Source: an uncultured Lachnospiraceae bacterium (GTDB taxonomy: Bacteria > Bacillota > Clostridia > Lachnospirales > Lachnospiraceae). From it: a DNA stretch of 64,000 nt. The notes below the pieces were generated by a model. It saw only the letters and a list, made by a program, of their open reading frames with translations, was not told where the DNA came from and ran no database searches. Position 1 is the first letter of the stretch. Each line of letters starts with the position of its first letter. Positions 8,721 to 17,209 of this stretch are shown here, piece after piece. The stretch spans positions 29,112-93,111 of the forward strand of contig CAMEIX010000011.1 of assembly GCA_945919075.1 (NCBI GenBank), written 5' to 3'. The translations under genes were made by a program, and so were the position numbers.

Positions 8721-10490
8721 TTATGGAACTATTTTATCTGTATATTGTCGAAGCCAGATTCTCTCCTCCTCGGACATACGGGGAGAAAGAGTCCGGTAAA
8801 CCATTTCATGATAATCATTCAACCACTCAATTTCTTCTGTATTAAGCATGGATACATCCAATCCGTCCCGGTCAAAGGGAACCAGTGTCAGCGGTTCAAA
8901 GGCCAGCAATCCGTTTTTTTCGGTTCTGGTCACCAGAATCAGATTCTCATGACGGATACCGAATTTTCCGGCAAAATACAATCCCGGCTCATCGGAGCTT
9001 ACCATGCCCGGCTCCAGTGTTGCCTGCTTCACCCCGGGCAGAACCCTCCAGTGAAACCTCTGGGGTCCCTCATGTACATTTAACAGATATCCTACCCCGT
9101 GACCGGTCCCGTGATTATAATCCAAGCCTTCTCTCCAAAGCGGCTCTCTCGCCAGAACATCCAGATTTGCACCGCAGGTTCCCTCCGGAAAAACGGCCCT
9201 TGCCAGCTGAATATGTCCTTTCAGTACCAGAGTGTAGGCATGTCTTTCTTCTTCCGTAAGTTCCCCCATTACAAATGTACGGGTAACGTCCGTGGTTCCA
9301 TCCACATACTGGCCGCCGGTATCACACAGGCACAGGCCATGATTTTCTATCACGGCATCGCTTTCCTTCGTAGGTTCGTAATGCACAATGGCCCCATGTG
9401 CCCCATATGCAATAATGGAAGTAAAACTGGGTTCCAGAAAGCCATCCATTTCCTTCCGGAATTCTAAGATGCTCTCCGATGCCACAAGTTCCGTCAGTTT
9501 TTCCTTTGGCGCTGTTTCCTTCAGCCAGTGCATGAAACGGCAGACTGCAATTCCGTCCTTTATATGGGCTTCTCTGATATGGCTGATTTCAGCAGGATTT
9601 TTGATGGCTTTCTTTAAGATAACCGGACTGTCCATATCCATACCGTTCTGAATGGACATTGCTATCCGGTAATTAGCCGTCCCGCTGTCATACCATACCT
9701 TCTGCTCTTTCGATAGTTTTGACAATGCTTCGTAGATCGTATCATAAGGTTTGATTGCAATACCGTCCCTGCTAAGGTGACTGCGAACTTCCTCGGGCAG
9801 AACCTCTTCCTGTACAAAAAGAGTTGCCTCCTTCTCTTCTATTAACATAAAAGCCAGGAAAACCGGCGTATATTCCACATCATGTCCACGCAGATTTAAG
9901 ATCCATGCAATTTCATCTAATGCCGTTAAAAGCAGGAAGTCAGCACCGCTTTCCCTTAATTCCTGCCGGATTTCCTCCATTTTTTCCGTTCTGGTCTTTC
10001 CTGCAAATTCCGGTGTCATTTCCCTAATCGGTTCTTTGGAAAGGGCGGGACGCTCCTTCCAGATTGCATCCACCAGATCCTCATTCCCGGAAAACGTAAT
10101 GTTCTTGTCCCATACCGCTTCACGGATTCTCTCTGCCATCCGGTAACTTAAGGTTCGGCCGTCAAAACCGATTACCGCATTTTCGCACAGCTTGTCTGCC
10201 AGATACCGTGGAAGTGTGGGCACCCCGGGCTCTCCCGCCTTCATCAGAAGAATCCCGCTGCCCTTTAACTGCTCTTCTGCCTGCAAAAAATAGCGGCCAT
10301 CCGTAAAAATCGCCGCTTCTTCCTTCAAAACAACCAGGGAGCCTGCCGAACCTGTAAATCCGGACATAAACTCCCTTTCCTTAAAATAATCCCCCACATA
10401 TTCGGAGCCATGAAAATCATCTGTCACAATCAGGTATGCATCCATATTGTGACTCGCCATGGCCTGCCTAAGCAATTCCAGCTTTTCCAT
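8721..10490 (-). CDS. Xaa-Pro aminopeptidase (M24B, aminopeptidase P family)
   Basis: A 589-residue cytoplasmic metallopeptidase that removes N-terminal residues before proline. It has the two creatinase-like N-terminal domains, then the pita-bread catalytic domain with metal ligands visible in LCDTGGQYVDGTTDVTRT, the His of NHGTGHGVGYLLNVHEGP, SSDEPGLYFAGKFGIRHENL and the final Glu. The length fits the large (~600 residue) bacterial class. It ends about 80 nt before the start of the HD-GYP gene on the same strand, so they may share a transcript, although the functions do not suggest a link. Confidence 0.93.
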   Translation of the reverse strand: MEKLELLRQAMASHNMDAYLIVTDDFHGSEYVGDYFKEREFMSGFTGSAGSLVVLKEEAAIFTDGRYFLQAEEQLKGSGILLMKAGEPGVPTLPRYLADKLCENAVIGFDGRTLSYRMAERIREAVWDKNITFSGNEDLVDAIWKERPALSKEPIREMTPEFAGKTRTEKMEEIRQELRESGADFLLLTALDEIAWILNLRGHDVEYTPVFLAFMLIEEKEATLFVQEEVLPEEVRSHLSRDGIAIKPYDTIYEALSKLSKEQKVWYDSGTANYRIAMSIQNGMDMDSPVILKKAIKNPAEISHIREAHIKDGIAVCRFMHWLKETAPKEKLTELVASESILEFRKEMDGFLEPSFTSIIAYGAHGAIVHYEPTKESDAVIENHGLCLCDTGGQYVDGTTDVTRTFVMGELTEEERHAYTLVLKGHIQLARAVFPEGTCGANLDVLAREPLWREGLDYNHGTGHGVGYLLNVHEGPQRFHWRVLPGVKQATLEPGMVSSDEPGLYFAGKFGIRHENLILVTRTEKNGLLAFEPLTLVPFDRDGLDVSMLNTEEIEWLNDYHEMVYRTLSPRMSEEERIWLRQYTDKIVP

Positions 10491-10550
10491 AATCTGTATA
10501 ATCCGCTTTCTTATCAGAATTTTTTATAGGCTTTCCCAAAATATATGAAT

Positions 10551-11222
10551 TTATCCTTTGTAATTTGTCTTATAGCCACTGTTATATTCCGGTCTGTAGG
10601 CATTCGGATATTCGATATCGGACTGGATATCACGAACCGCTTTCTGCAGCATATTAAATACCTCCTGGTAATCCGGGATATCCAAAATACTGTTGTTGCT
10701 TCCGGTATTAATGGTGCGTCCGTTTCCATAGGGCATTGTGCTATTGCAGATCATAATATCTCCAACACCAAGTATACGATCAATGACTCCCACATGCAGA
10801 TGTATATCCCCAATTTCCTTGTAATAAATATTTTGATATTCATATCCCACAAAACCGCTGCGGATCAAAATTCTTTTATCCGTAATGGCATACTCGGTAT
10901 TTTTCCATCTTGCCGCTGCTGTTAACATATTATAAAGCCAGATCCAGACTGGCATCAGATGAAATGCAAAAAAGATAATAAAAAACAATCCCATATTCCC
11001 TGTTCCGAAGCCACCCGGTACGGATAACATGGTTCCGATGAAAACGCCGTCAAACAAAAGCCATATCAATGCAATCGGTGCCATAACGATACATTTATTC
11101 AGAATAAATGCACTCTTCTTCGGTTTCCCGGTCCACAATAAATTCTCGTCATCCGTAAGCATTCCTCTGATCTTGCTTTCACCGTCCGTATAGTTGTAAT
11201 ATCCGCTGCTGTATTTGTCCAT
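10551..11222 (-). CDS. membrane protein with bacterial PH domain
   Basis: 223 residues. A cytoplasmic N-terminus (DDENLLWTGKPKKSAF) leads into two hydrophobic helices (~residues 42-95), and then a PH-like domain with the typical YAITDKRILIRSGF strand pair and EIGDIHLHVGVIDRILGVGDI. Proteins of this bPH2 group are widespread in Firmicutes, but a role is seldom known. The C-terminal tail is Tyr/Asn/Gly-rich. It stands alone between the peptidase and the ABC operon, with about 107 nt of featureless AT-rich sequence upstream. Confidence 0.8.
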   Translation of the reverse strand: MDKYSSGYYNYTDGESKIRGMLTDDENLLWTGKPKKSAFILNKCIVMAPIALIWLLFDGVFIGTMLSVPGGFGTGNMGLFFIIFFAFHLMPVWIWLYNMLTAAARWKNTEYAITDKRILIRSGFVGYEYQNIYYKEIGDIHLHVGVIDRILGVGDIMICNSTMPYGNGRTINTGSNNSILDIPDYQEVFNMLQKAVRDIQSDIEYPNAYRPEYNSGYKTNYKG

Positions 11223-11329
11223 ACATCCTCCCCCTTATAAAAAGCAACATACTGATGTTTCATTATAACACATATACCGGATTTTGACTATAACTTGTTC
11301 CGATTTCGTCAGAAATCGAAAACTTCCGA

Positions 11330-12307
11330 TTATATCTGTTCCGCATAGGCAATACGGATGATATCCTCTATTTTGGTCTCTTTAATGGTGGCATCCTTAA
11401 ATTTCTTTTTTTCAGAGAGGTCACAGATTAATCTTGCTCCGGTCATTTCCTTTTTTTCGAAGCGATAGGTGACTATATTTCCCTCTCTCGATACAATTTC
11501 TGCCTTCTCGTGTTCTGCAAATTCCTCATCAAAATATACCACTACCAGTTCCTTGTAAGGTGCAATCCGGTCTATCAGAGCTTCCAAGGGTCCATCTTCC
11601 ATTATTTTACCGCGGTTAATGATAATCAGACGCTTACAAAGTTCTTCAATGTCCTGCAAATCGTGTGTGGTCAGGATAATGGTGGTCCCCTTTACCCGGT
11701 TTATCTCTTTGATAAATTTCCGGATAGCGTATTTTCCCTCCACATCCAGACCGATGGTAGGCTCATCCAGAAAAATAATATCCGGAGAATGAAGCATAGC
11801 TGAAACCAGATCCCCCCTCATCCTCTGCCCCAGGGACAGTTGTCGGACCGGAGTATTGATAAACTCGGAAATCCCCAGAATCTGATCCATCATTTTCATA
11901 TTTTCCTCATACAGGGAAGGTTCGATCTGATAGATATGACGCATCAGTTCAAAGCTTTCTCCCAGTCGCAGATCCCAGTTTAACTGGGTACGCTGTCCAA
12001 ATACAACCCCCAGATTCTGTACCACTTCCTTTCTCTGGGTAGCCGGATTTTTCCCTTTTATCAGTACACTTCCGCTTGTAGGGGTAAGAATTCCGGACAT
12101 CATCTTCACCGTAGTACTCTTCCCCGCTCCGTTTGGTCCGATAAAGGCGGTAATCTCTCCCTTGGGGATTACAAAACTGATGTCATCCACGGCACGCACC
12201 ACCTCTTTTTTAGGTGCAAACAGCCCCTTGACTGCACCGCCCAGCCCTTTTTCCTTTTTCACAATCGTATATTCTTTTACTAAATGTTCCACTTTAATTG
12301 CTTCCAT
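11330..12307 (-). CDS. ABC transporter ATP-binding subunit (ABC-2 exporter)
   Basis: About 325 residues. It has Walker A GPNGAGKSTT, a Q-loop in GVVFGQRTQLNWDL, a signature region LSLGQRMRGDL, Walker B DIIFLDEPTIGLD and the H-loop TTHDL. A C-terminal extension after residue 245 has no motif. ATP hydrolysis would drive the two permeases encoded just upstream. The segment AVKGLFAPKKEVVRA between the first strands is an insertion typical of this subfamily. An ATG 12 nt upstream is unlikely because GGAGC lies 6 nt before 12307. Confidence 0.92.
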   Translation of the reverse strand: MEAIKVEHLVKEYTIVKKEKGLGGAVKGLFAPKKEVVRAVDDISFVIPKGEITAFIGPNGAGKSTTVKMMSGILTPTSGSVLIKGKNPATQRKEVVQNLGVVFGQRTQLNWDLRLGESFELMRHIYQIEPSLYEENMKMMDQILGISEFINTPVRQLSLGQRMRGDLVSAMLHSPDIIFLDEPTIGLDVEGKYAIRKFIKEINRVKGTTIILTTHDLQDIEELCKRLIIINRGKIMEDGPLEALIDRIAPYKELVVVYFDEEFAEHEKAEIVSREGNIVTYRFEKKEMTGARLICDLSEKKKFKDATIKETKIEDIIRIAYAEQI

Positions 12308-12367
12308 AAAATGCTCCATTCCCTCTGCTGACTTAGCTAAATCTGCACCCTCGGTTCTATTTTACGC

Positions 12368-13162
12368 TCAATGCCCCGCACTTTCATATCTTGTAAGTCC
12401 GTACTGAAAGAAAATGCCGGCAAAAGCAAGAACCACAACTCCGATAAAAAATGTAAAGATAACCCCTGTGTTAATGCCTTTTAACAGCCCTTCCGCAGGA
12501 TAAAAACTGATCCACCCGATAGGGATGAGGTAGGTCAGAACAAACTGCATGGCTTTCGGATACATGGTCAGGGGGTACATGGTGGTTTTGTCAAAGAATT
12601 CCTGGGTAAAGCCTGCAAAATCATTGACACTTTTGGTCCAGAAGGAGAAAGTTCCCATGAAAATGTAAATTCCTCCCCGTATCATGGTAGCTCCCGCAAT
12701 CAGCAAAAGGACTGCTGCCACCCGGCTGATATTCCAGGCAAAATGTACCTGCATGCACCCATATGCAAAAACACAGATTCCCGGAATCAGATCCGTAATC
12801 CCAAATACATTAAAATTGGTGAAGAAAAACTGATAAAGCACGCTTAAAGGCCGCAGCATATAACGGTCAAATTCTCCCTCTACCACGTAATATCCCATAA
12901 ACCATCCCTGCACAAATAACATCATGGAAAAAGCATGACTGATTACGGAAATTCCATAAAGAAAAGCAAGCTGTCCCTGGTCCCATCCGTTAATGGTTCC
13001 AAACTCCTGCACTACAAAACGGATGGTGGCAAAACCTACCACAAACTGAATCGGATTGGAAAGCAACCACCCCAGAAAATCCCCGGGATACTCTAAAATC
13101 GTCATAAGCGCCAGCCGTATATTGTAAAAAGTTACGTCCAGATAATGTCTTACACTTTTCAT
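12368..13162 (-). CDS. ABC-2 type permease, second subunit
   Basis: About 264 residues with six predicted membrane helices, starting MKSVRHYLDVTFYNIRLALMTILEYPGDF. It matches the ABC-2 permease family that pairs with a second, similar permease. The longer reading frame upstream lies inside the neighbouring permease gene; GGGAGGGTGAGT before the ATG at 13162 and a 2-nt gap after the previous stop support this start. It forms one exporter with the genes on either side. The cargo is unknown. Confidence 0.88.
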   Translation of the reverse strand: MKSVRHYLDVTFYNIRLALMTILEYPGDFLGWLLSNPIQFVVGFATIRFVVQEFGTINGWDQGQLAFLYGISVISHAFSMMLFVQGWFMGYYVVEGEFDRYMLRPLSVLYQFFFTNFNVFGITDLIPGICVFAYGCMQVHFAWNISRVAAVLLLIAGATMIRGGIYIFMGTFSFWTKSVNDFAGFTQEFFDKTTMYPLTMYPKAMQFVLTYLIPIGWISFYPAEGLLKGINTGVIFTFFIGVVVLAFAGIFFQYGLTRYESAGH

Positions 13163-13164
13163 AC

Positions 13165-14022
13165 TCACCCTCCCTGTACCATAACTTTTTTGCGGACTGC
13201 CCCCTGAAAATATAAAAAGGCGGCAAACAGAATTCCTATCCACAAAATCTGGATTCCCATCCGTGGCAGTGCCTCCATGGGTGTGATTTTGCCGATATAC
13301 AAATCCAATGGTAACTGATAGATGTAGACAAAAGGCAGGCACTGCAAAAATCCCCTAAGCCAACCCGGAAAAAACCAGATCGGAATAATGCTTCCGGAAA
13401 GCAGTCTCAGTACATGCTTTTTCACCTGAATCAAAGGAGACATGTCCATGGCTATAAATGCAATCAGGGAAAACAGCGCCGCAAACAGCCAGTTCACAAA
13501 GAAGGACAGCAGAAAGCTTACCAAAAACAGCAGAAAATGAACCCCGCTTGCCGGAACCGGTATGGTAATGAACAGACATCCCACCAGTAAAATGGGGAGG
13601 CCGTTTAAGATTGCAGAGGTAGTAATCGTTCCCAGGTCTTCAAAAAAATAGATGAAAAATAAAGGAATCGGCTTTAACATATCCGTTGCCACACTCCCCT
13701 GTCTTACGCTCTCCGCCACACGATTCTCCACACCGGTTAATAACAAAACCGACATCATGGCAGAAACAATTGTATAACTTAACATATCCTGCACTGCCAC
13801 ACCGTTCACCACATCATAGCCCCGGTAAATCGCCTTCCAGAAAAATGCATTGGCAAACATGGCAATACACTGAAAAATAATATTGGAGAAAACATCAAAG
13901 CGGTATGCCAGTGTTTTCTCGATACGCATTTTATAAATAAAGAAGCAGGCACCTGCCGTTTTACCTTTTTTTGTCTTCTCCCTCATGTTTTTTCCCATGT
14001 CTTTCTTTTTGGTTTTTTTCAT
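13165..14022 (-). CDS. ABC-2 type permease, first subunit
   Basis: Up to 285 residues: a Lys-rich cytoplasmic N-terminus, then about six helices from RIEKTLAYRFDVFSNIIFQ onward, related to the second permease. The start is uncertain. An ATG at 14022 would overlap the AraC gene by 62 nt; in-frame ATGs at 13998 and 13986 would reduce this. None has a strong ribosome site, so coupling to translation of the AraC gene is likely. It would form a heterodimeric channel with the next gene. Confidence 0.85.
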   Translation of the reverse strand: MKKTKKKDMGKNMREKTKKGKTAGACFFIYKMRIEKTLAYRFDVFSNIIFQCIAMFANAFFWKAIYRGYDVVNGVAVQDMLSYTIVSAMMSVLLLTGVENRVAESVRQGSVATDMLKPIPLFFIYFFEDLGTITTSAILNGLPILLVGCLFITIPVPASGVHFLLFLVSFLLSFFVNWLFAALFSLIAFIAMDMSPLIQVKKHVLRLLSGSIIPIWFFPGWLRGFLQCLPFVYIYQLPLDLYIGKITPMEALPRMGIQILWIGILFAAFLYFQGAVRKKVMVQGG

Positions 14023-14902
14023 GACTTTCTTCTAGTCCCTTTACATATGCCCGATATTTTGTGGGGCTTACACCCTTCATCCTCCGAAATGTTTCGGTAA
14101 AGTAGCTGCTCTCGGAAAATCCGGACTCGTATGCTATTTCCGTAATATTAAGGTCCGTCCTCTCCAGCAGTTCCATACTTTTCTCAATCCGGTAATACTG
14201 CACATATTCAATGGGTGTCATATTGATATATTCCGCAAACAGGGTAGAACATTTTGTCTTTCCCACATTCCCAACGGCACACAAATCCTCCAGATTAATC
14301 TTTTCCCTGTAATTTTGCTGAATATAGGTGATAATTCTTTTCAAGATGGCAAGATTTTTTCCGGTCCGTTCCTGTCCCGAACTGTCTGAAGGCACATTCT
14401 GCACCAGTTTTGCCCATATATGATACAAATGCATCATGGTAATCAGTTCCGCTCCGTTCTTATGCCTGCAATCATAAACATCCTTAAGCCCAAGCAGAAT
14501 CTCCTTCTGCCAGTCCACTGTTTCGCTTAACATGATATAAGGCTTGTTTGTAATAATATCTGATAGGTAGCGGCCAATTTTATTGCTCATGGCCTCCAGA
14601 ATCATTGGGTGAAAAATGAGGCAGTAAAGTTCACAATCTACATGGTCCGTCACAATCAGATGCAGTTGTCTGGAGTTTACGAAAATCCCTTCCCCTGCAC
14701 GCATACGCACAATTCTGCCGTTTAACTGATATCGGATGCTTCCACTCTCCACATACAGAAATTCCACTTCATCATGCCAGTGAATAGTCATACCTTCATC
14801 AAATATATAATCTCCGGGAATAAAATTCTTTCTGATAAAGACGCGAAAATCCGGATCATCATAATGAAATACTTCGGAATTGTCGGAACGAATATCTGCC
14901 AT
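13961..14902 (-). CDS. AraC-family transcriptional regulator (cupin + HTH)
   Basis: 313 residues. The N-terminal half is a cupin-like sensor domain (MTIHWHDEVEFLYVESGSIRYQLNGR) and the C-terminal half holds two helix-turn-helix units, ending with the family signature ITEIAYESGFSESSYFTETFRRMKGVSPTKYR. It likely senses a small ligand and controls the exporter genes that overlap its 3' end, which is an inference from position. The last 30 residues are unusually rich in Lys, Glu and His and are coded in the overlap with the permease. Confidence 0.9.
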   Translation of the reverse strand: MADIRSDNSEVFHYDDPDFRVFIRKNFIPGDYIFDEGMTIHWHDEVEFLYVESGSIRYQLNGRIVRMRAGEGIFVNSRQLHLIVTDHVDCELYCLIFHPMILEAMSNKIGRYLSDIITNKPYIMLSETVDWQKEILLGLKDVYDCRHKNGAELITMMHLYHIWAKLVQNVPSDSSGQERTGKNLAILKRIITYIQQNYREKINLEDLCAVGNVGKTKCSTLFAEYINMTPIEYVQYYRIEKSMELLERTDLNITEIAYESGFSESSYFTETFRRMKGVSPTKYRAYVKGLEESHEKNQKERHGKKHEGEDKKR

Positions 14903-15162
14903 AAAACCCTCCTGTCAATAGGTAAGCCCCTCTGCCCGGCACGTATACTACATTACCGAAATCCATGATACACAATAATTTCCGCTGTCACCATGTCAAT
15001 TGTTCGCTCTTTTATAACAATCGTTCATTTTTTGTATCAAAAAAGAGGGGGTATTATGGTTATATTTTATATTAAGCAGAATGAGTTGTATATAAAAATC
15101 AAATGTGATAAAATAAATTCGTTGTGAGCCTTACTTTTTAGTGAGACAGAAAGGAAGGATAT

Positions 15163-15543
15163 ATGGGATTTTTTGAGAATTTATTTAATACCTCTTCGAA
15201 AGATGAGAAGCCCTGCAACGGTTCCGTTTCCGAAATCAGGAAACGAATTGAAAAGGCAATTGCTGTGCGCCCCGGCTACAGTATAAAGAAAAATGTACCC
15301 CTGACCAATTATATAGTACCTGCCAAATCCTGCAGAAAAGGAACCATCGATTACATAATCTGCAATGAACTGGGCATCGAAGTTGGCGCTATTCTGCTCA
15401 TCACCCATCCCATGCAGAATACAACATGGTTCCATGATTTAAAAGATGCGTTGGATGCACAGGGTATAAAATCCTTCCATATGTACACCAGTATGCACAA
15501 TAAACTCAGCTATATTAATTACAAACTGGACCAGATTTTATGA
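15163..15543 (+). CDS. small protein of unknown function, possible nuclease-like fold
   Basis: 126 residues, not recognised as a known family. The pattern GTIDYIICNELGIEVGAILLI followed by LKDALDAQGIKSFHMYTSMH recalls the strand-turn-strand core of PD-(D/E)XK-like domains such as DUF2726, but the second acidic residue and the Lys are not in place, so catalysis is doubtful. AAGGAAGG lies 6 nt before the ATG. It is monocistronic, and its stop is the first base of a short tandem repeat and then a structured element. Confidence 0.5.
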   Translation: MGFFENLFNTSSKDEKPCNGSVSEIRKRIEKAIAVRPGYSIKKNVPLTNYIVPAKSCRKGTIDYIICNELGIEVGAILLITHPMQNTTWFHDLKDALDAQGIKSFHMYTSMHNKLSYINYKLDQIL

Positions 15544-15568
15544 TGTCTGTTTTGTGATGTCCGTTTTC
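15541..15568 (+). repeat. tandem 14-nt repeat after small ORF
   Basis: Two adjacent 14-nt units, TGATGTCTGTTTTG and TGATGTCCGTTTTC, begin at the stop codon of the small ORF, and a third partial unit (CAGTCCGTTTTACA) follows at about 15586. The function is unknown. Confidence 0.4.
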
Positions 15569-15614
15569 GGTCCGGCAATTTTTGTCAGTCCGTTTTACAA
15601 TCTTAGTAAATCCT

Positions 15615-15771
15615 GGGGAGAGAAACGCAGCGTGCTGCGCCCGTGAAGGATGAAGCATATCTCAGAAAGAACCATACGGTTTTCACCATTTTGCGGGCAA
15701 TGGAGATATGTTCAGTCCGGTAGATAATCAGCATATGCTGATTATTCAAATCCTTTTCTCTCCCCTTTTTT
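15615..15771 (+). ncRNA. candidate structured leader or small RNA with intrinsic terminator
   Basis: An 11-bp perfect stem joins GGGGAGAGAAA (15615-15625) to its complement at 15755-15765, followed by six U. It is extended by GGAT (15648-15651) with ATCC (15750-15753). Inside are the hairpin CGCAG/CTGCG (15626-15639), CATATCTC/GAGATATG (15656-15663 with 15703-15710) and a 22-nt perfect palindrome (15724-15745). The run of U ends 31 nt before the oxidoreductase ATG, which suits an attenuator or riboswitch-like leader, or an independent small RNA. It matches no riboswitch that I recognise. Confidence 0.5.
15724..15745. promoter_or_regulatory. 22-bp perfect palindrome
   Basis: The half-site ATAATCAGCAT is followed directly by its exact complement. 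It can be a hairpin within the structured element above or a dimeric operator for the downstream oxidoreductase; sequence alone does not decide. Confidence 0.5.
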
Positions 15772-15802
15772 AATGATAATACTGCGAATGGAGAATCAGG
15801 TA

Positions 15803-16801
15803 ATGAAACGAATCAATATGGCAATATTGGGAGCGGGAAATATAGCCGGCCACATGGCGACAGCCATTCAGGGCCTGAAGAAGCAGGTATGTGCTTATGC
15901 AGTAGCTTCCCGAAGTCTGGAAAAAGCGGAAGATTTTGCCCGGAAGCATCATTTTAAGAAGGCTTACGGCTCCTATGAGGAATTGGTTTCCGACCCGGAA
16001 GTGGATCTGATTTACGTAGCTACTCCCCATGCCATGCATTATGAAAATGCAAAACTGTGCGTAGAACACGGCAAAGCGGTGTTAGTGGAGAAGGCTTTTA
16101 CAGCCAATGCGAACCAAGCCGGTCAGTTGATACAGCTTGCGGAGGACAGGAATGTCTTTCTGACAGAGGCTATCTGGACCCGATATATGCCCTCAAGACA
16201 ACTGGTAGCCGATTTACTGGCAGAGGGTACAATCGGGGAGCCTCTCTTACTGGAAGCGGAATTTTCCTTACCCATAAGTCAAAAGCCGCGGATGTATGAT
16301 CCTGCTCTGGCCGGAGGTGCTTTGTTGGATCTGGGTATGTACTGTCTGACCTTTGCATCTATGTTCTTTGGAAATGCTATAGCGGAGGTTCATTCCCATT
16401 GTGAAAAGCTTAATACCGGTGTAGATGCTACTGATGATATTTATTATACCTATCAGGATGGTAGAAAGGCCCATTTGCGTACGTCCATGGTAAGCGGCCC
16501 TGTCAACCGCGGAGAAATCAGAGGAACCTGCGGCCATATCGAGGTAGATACGCTGAATAATTTTTCCGCAATCCGTGTATACGATAAGACAGGGAATTTG
16601 CTTCGGGAGGTGGAAATACCACCTCAGATTAATGGCTACGAATATGAAGTACTTGCCTGTATCCGGGCAATGGAAGCAGGCGTATGTGAATGTCATGAAA
16701 TGCCTCATGGCGAAACCTTGGAACTTATGCGACAGATGGACCGTCTGCGCCGGGATTGGGGCGTAACCTATCCGTTTGAGTTTCCATCCGATACTATATG
16801 A
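15803..16801 (+). CDS. Gfo/Idh/MocA-family oxidoreductase
   Basis: About 332 residues with a Rossmann start MAILGAGNIAGHMATAI and the family motif VEKAFTANANQA, where Lys is the catalytic residue (EKP in most members, here EKA). The C-terminal α/β domain carries GGALLDLGMYCL. These NAD(P)-dependent enzymes oxidise or reduce sugars, inositols or dihydrodiols. The start at 15803 has GGAG 9 nt upstream; an ATG 30 nt earlier has no site. It appears monocistronic and may be controlled by the structured element before it. Confidence 0.9.
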   Translation: MKRINMAILGAGNIAGHMATAIQGLKKQVCAYAVASRSLEKAEDFARKHHFKKAYGSYEELVSDPEVDLIYVATPHAMHYENAKLCVEHGKAVLVEKAFTANANQAGQLIQLAEDRNVFLTEAIWTRYMPSRQLVADLLAEGTIGEPLLLEAEFSLPISQKPRMYDPALAGGALLDLGMYCLTFASMFFGNAIAEVHSHCEKLNTGVDATDDIYYTYQDGRKAHLRTSMVSGPVNRGEIRGTCGHIEVDTLNNFSAIRVYDKTGNLLREVEIPPQINGYEYEVLACIRAMEAGVCECHEMPHGETLELMRQMDRLRRDWGVTYPFEFPSDTI

Positions 16802-16837
16802 AAAATATAGGCAGATTTAACATATTCTGTTTCCGTA

Positions 16838-17145
16838 GGCACACTGCAACTTGGGAGTTATCAAATGCGAGAGCGTTTATATATATTTTATCATTTTTCG
16901 CTGATGCTTATTTTGAGGAAATAGGTACGAAATTTATTTTTCTCTGAATACACTGACATTTTTTACTTTTCTTTCAGCGTTTTTTCTAATTTAAAAATTC
17001 CTACCTACATTTATTGCTAAAAGGTCAGCGTATTTTCTCTTTTTTCTAATAAGCGCTGATTTGGACCTCAAAAAACTCAGCGTTATTAATCAATTTAGAA
17101 AATAACGCTTATTACGGTGCAAACGGTTGCATGCCTATGACCACC
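16838..17145 (+). repeat. dispersed ~310-bp non-coding repeat, copy 1
   Basis: This gene-free stretch (16802-17209) is filled by a sequence that recurs in inverse orientation at 36308-36622 with about 80% identity by eye. Exact shared blocks include 30 nt (16899-16928) and 23 nt (16995-17017). It contains alternating TCAGCG and CGCTGA motifs that can pair with one another, and no open frame. The ends read GGCACACTGCAACTTGG and ATGCCTATGACCACCT. After it, 17148-17182 can form a CGGCT/AGCCG hairpin before the next gene. Confidence 0.8.
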
Positions 17146-17209
17146 TTCGGCTTGTAATATCTTGATTTCCGGTATACAGCCGTGATCCTTTTTAAACAGG
17201 AGGGCAGAT

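Noticed and set aside
15615..15771. 6S RNA or a known riboswitch (THF, SAM, TPP, lysine)
   Set aside because: Length would allow 6S, but the branched layout and lack of class-defining sequence blocks give no support.
16838..17145. Insertion sequence or simple MITE
   Set aside because: No transposase, no matching terminal inverted repeats and no target duplication were found at either copy.
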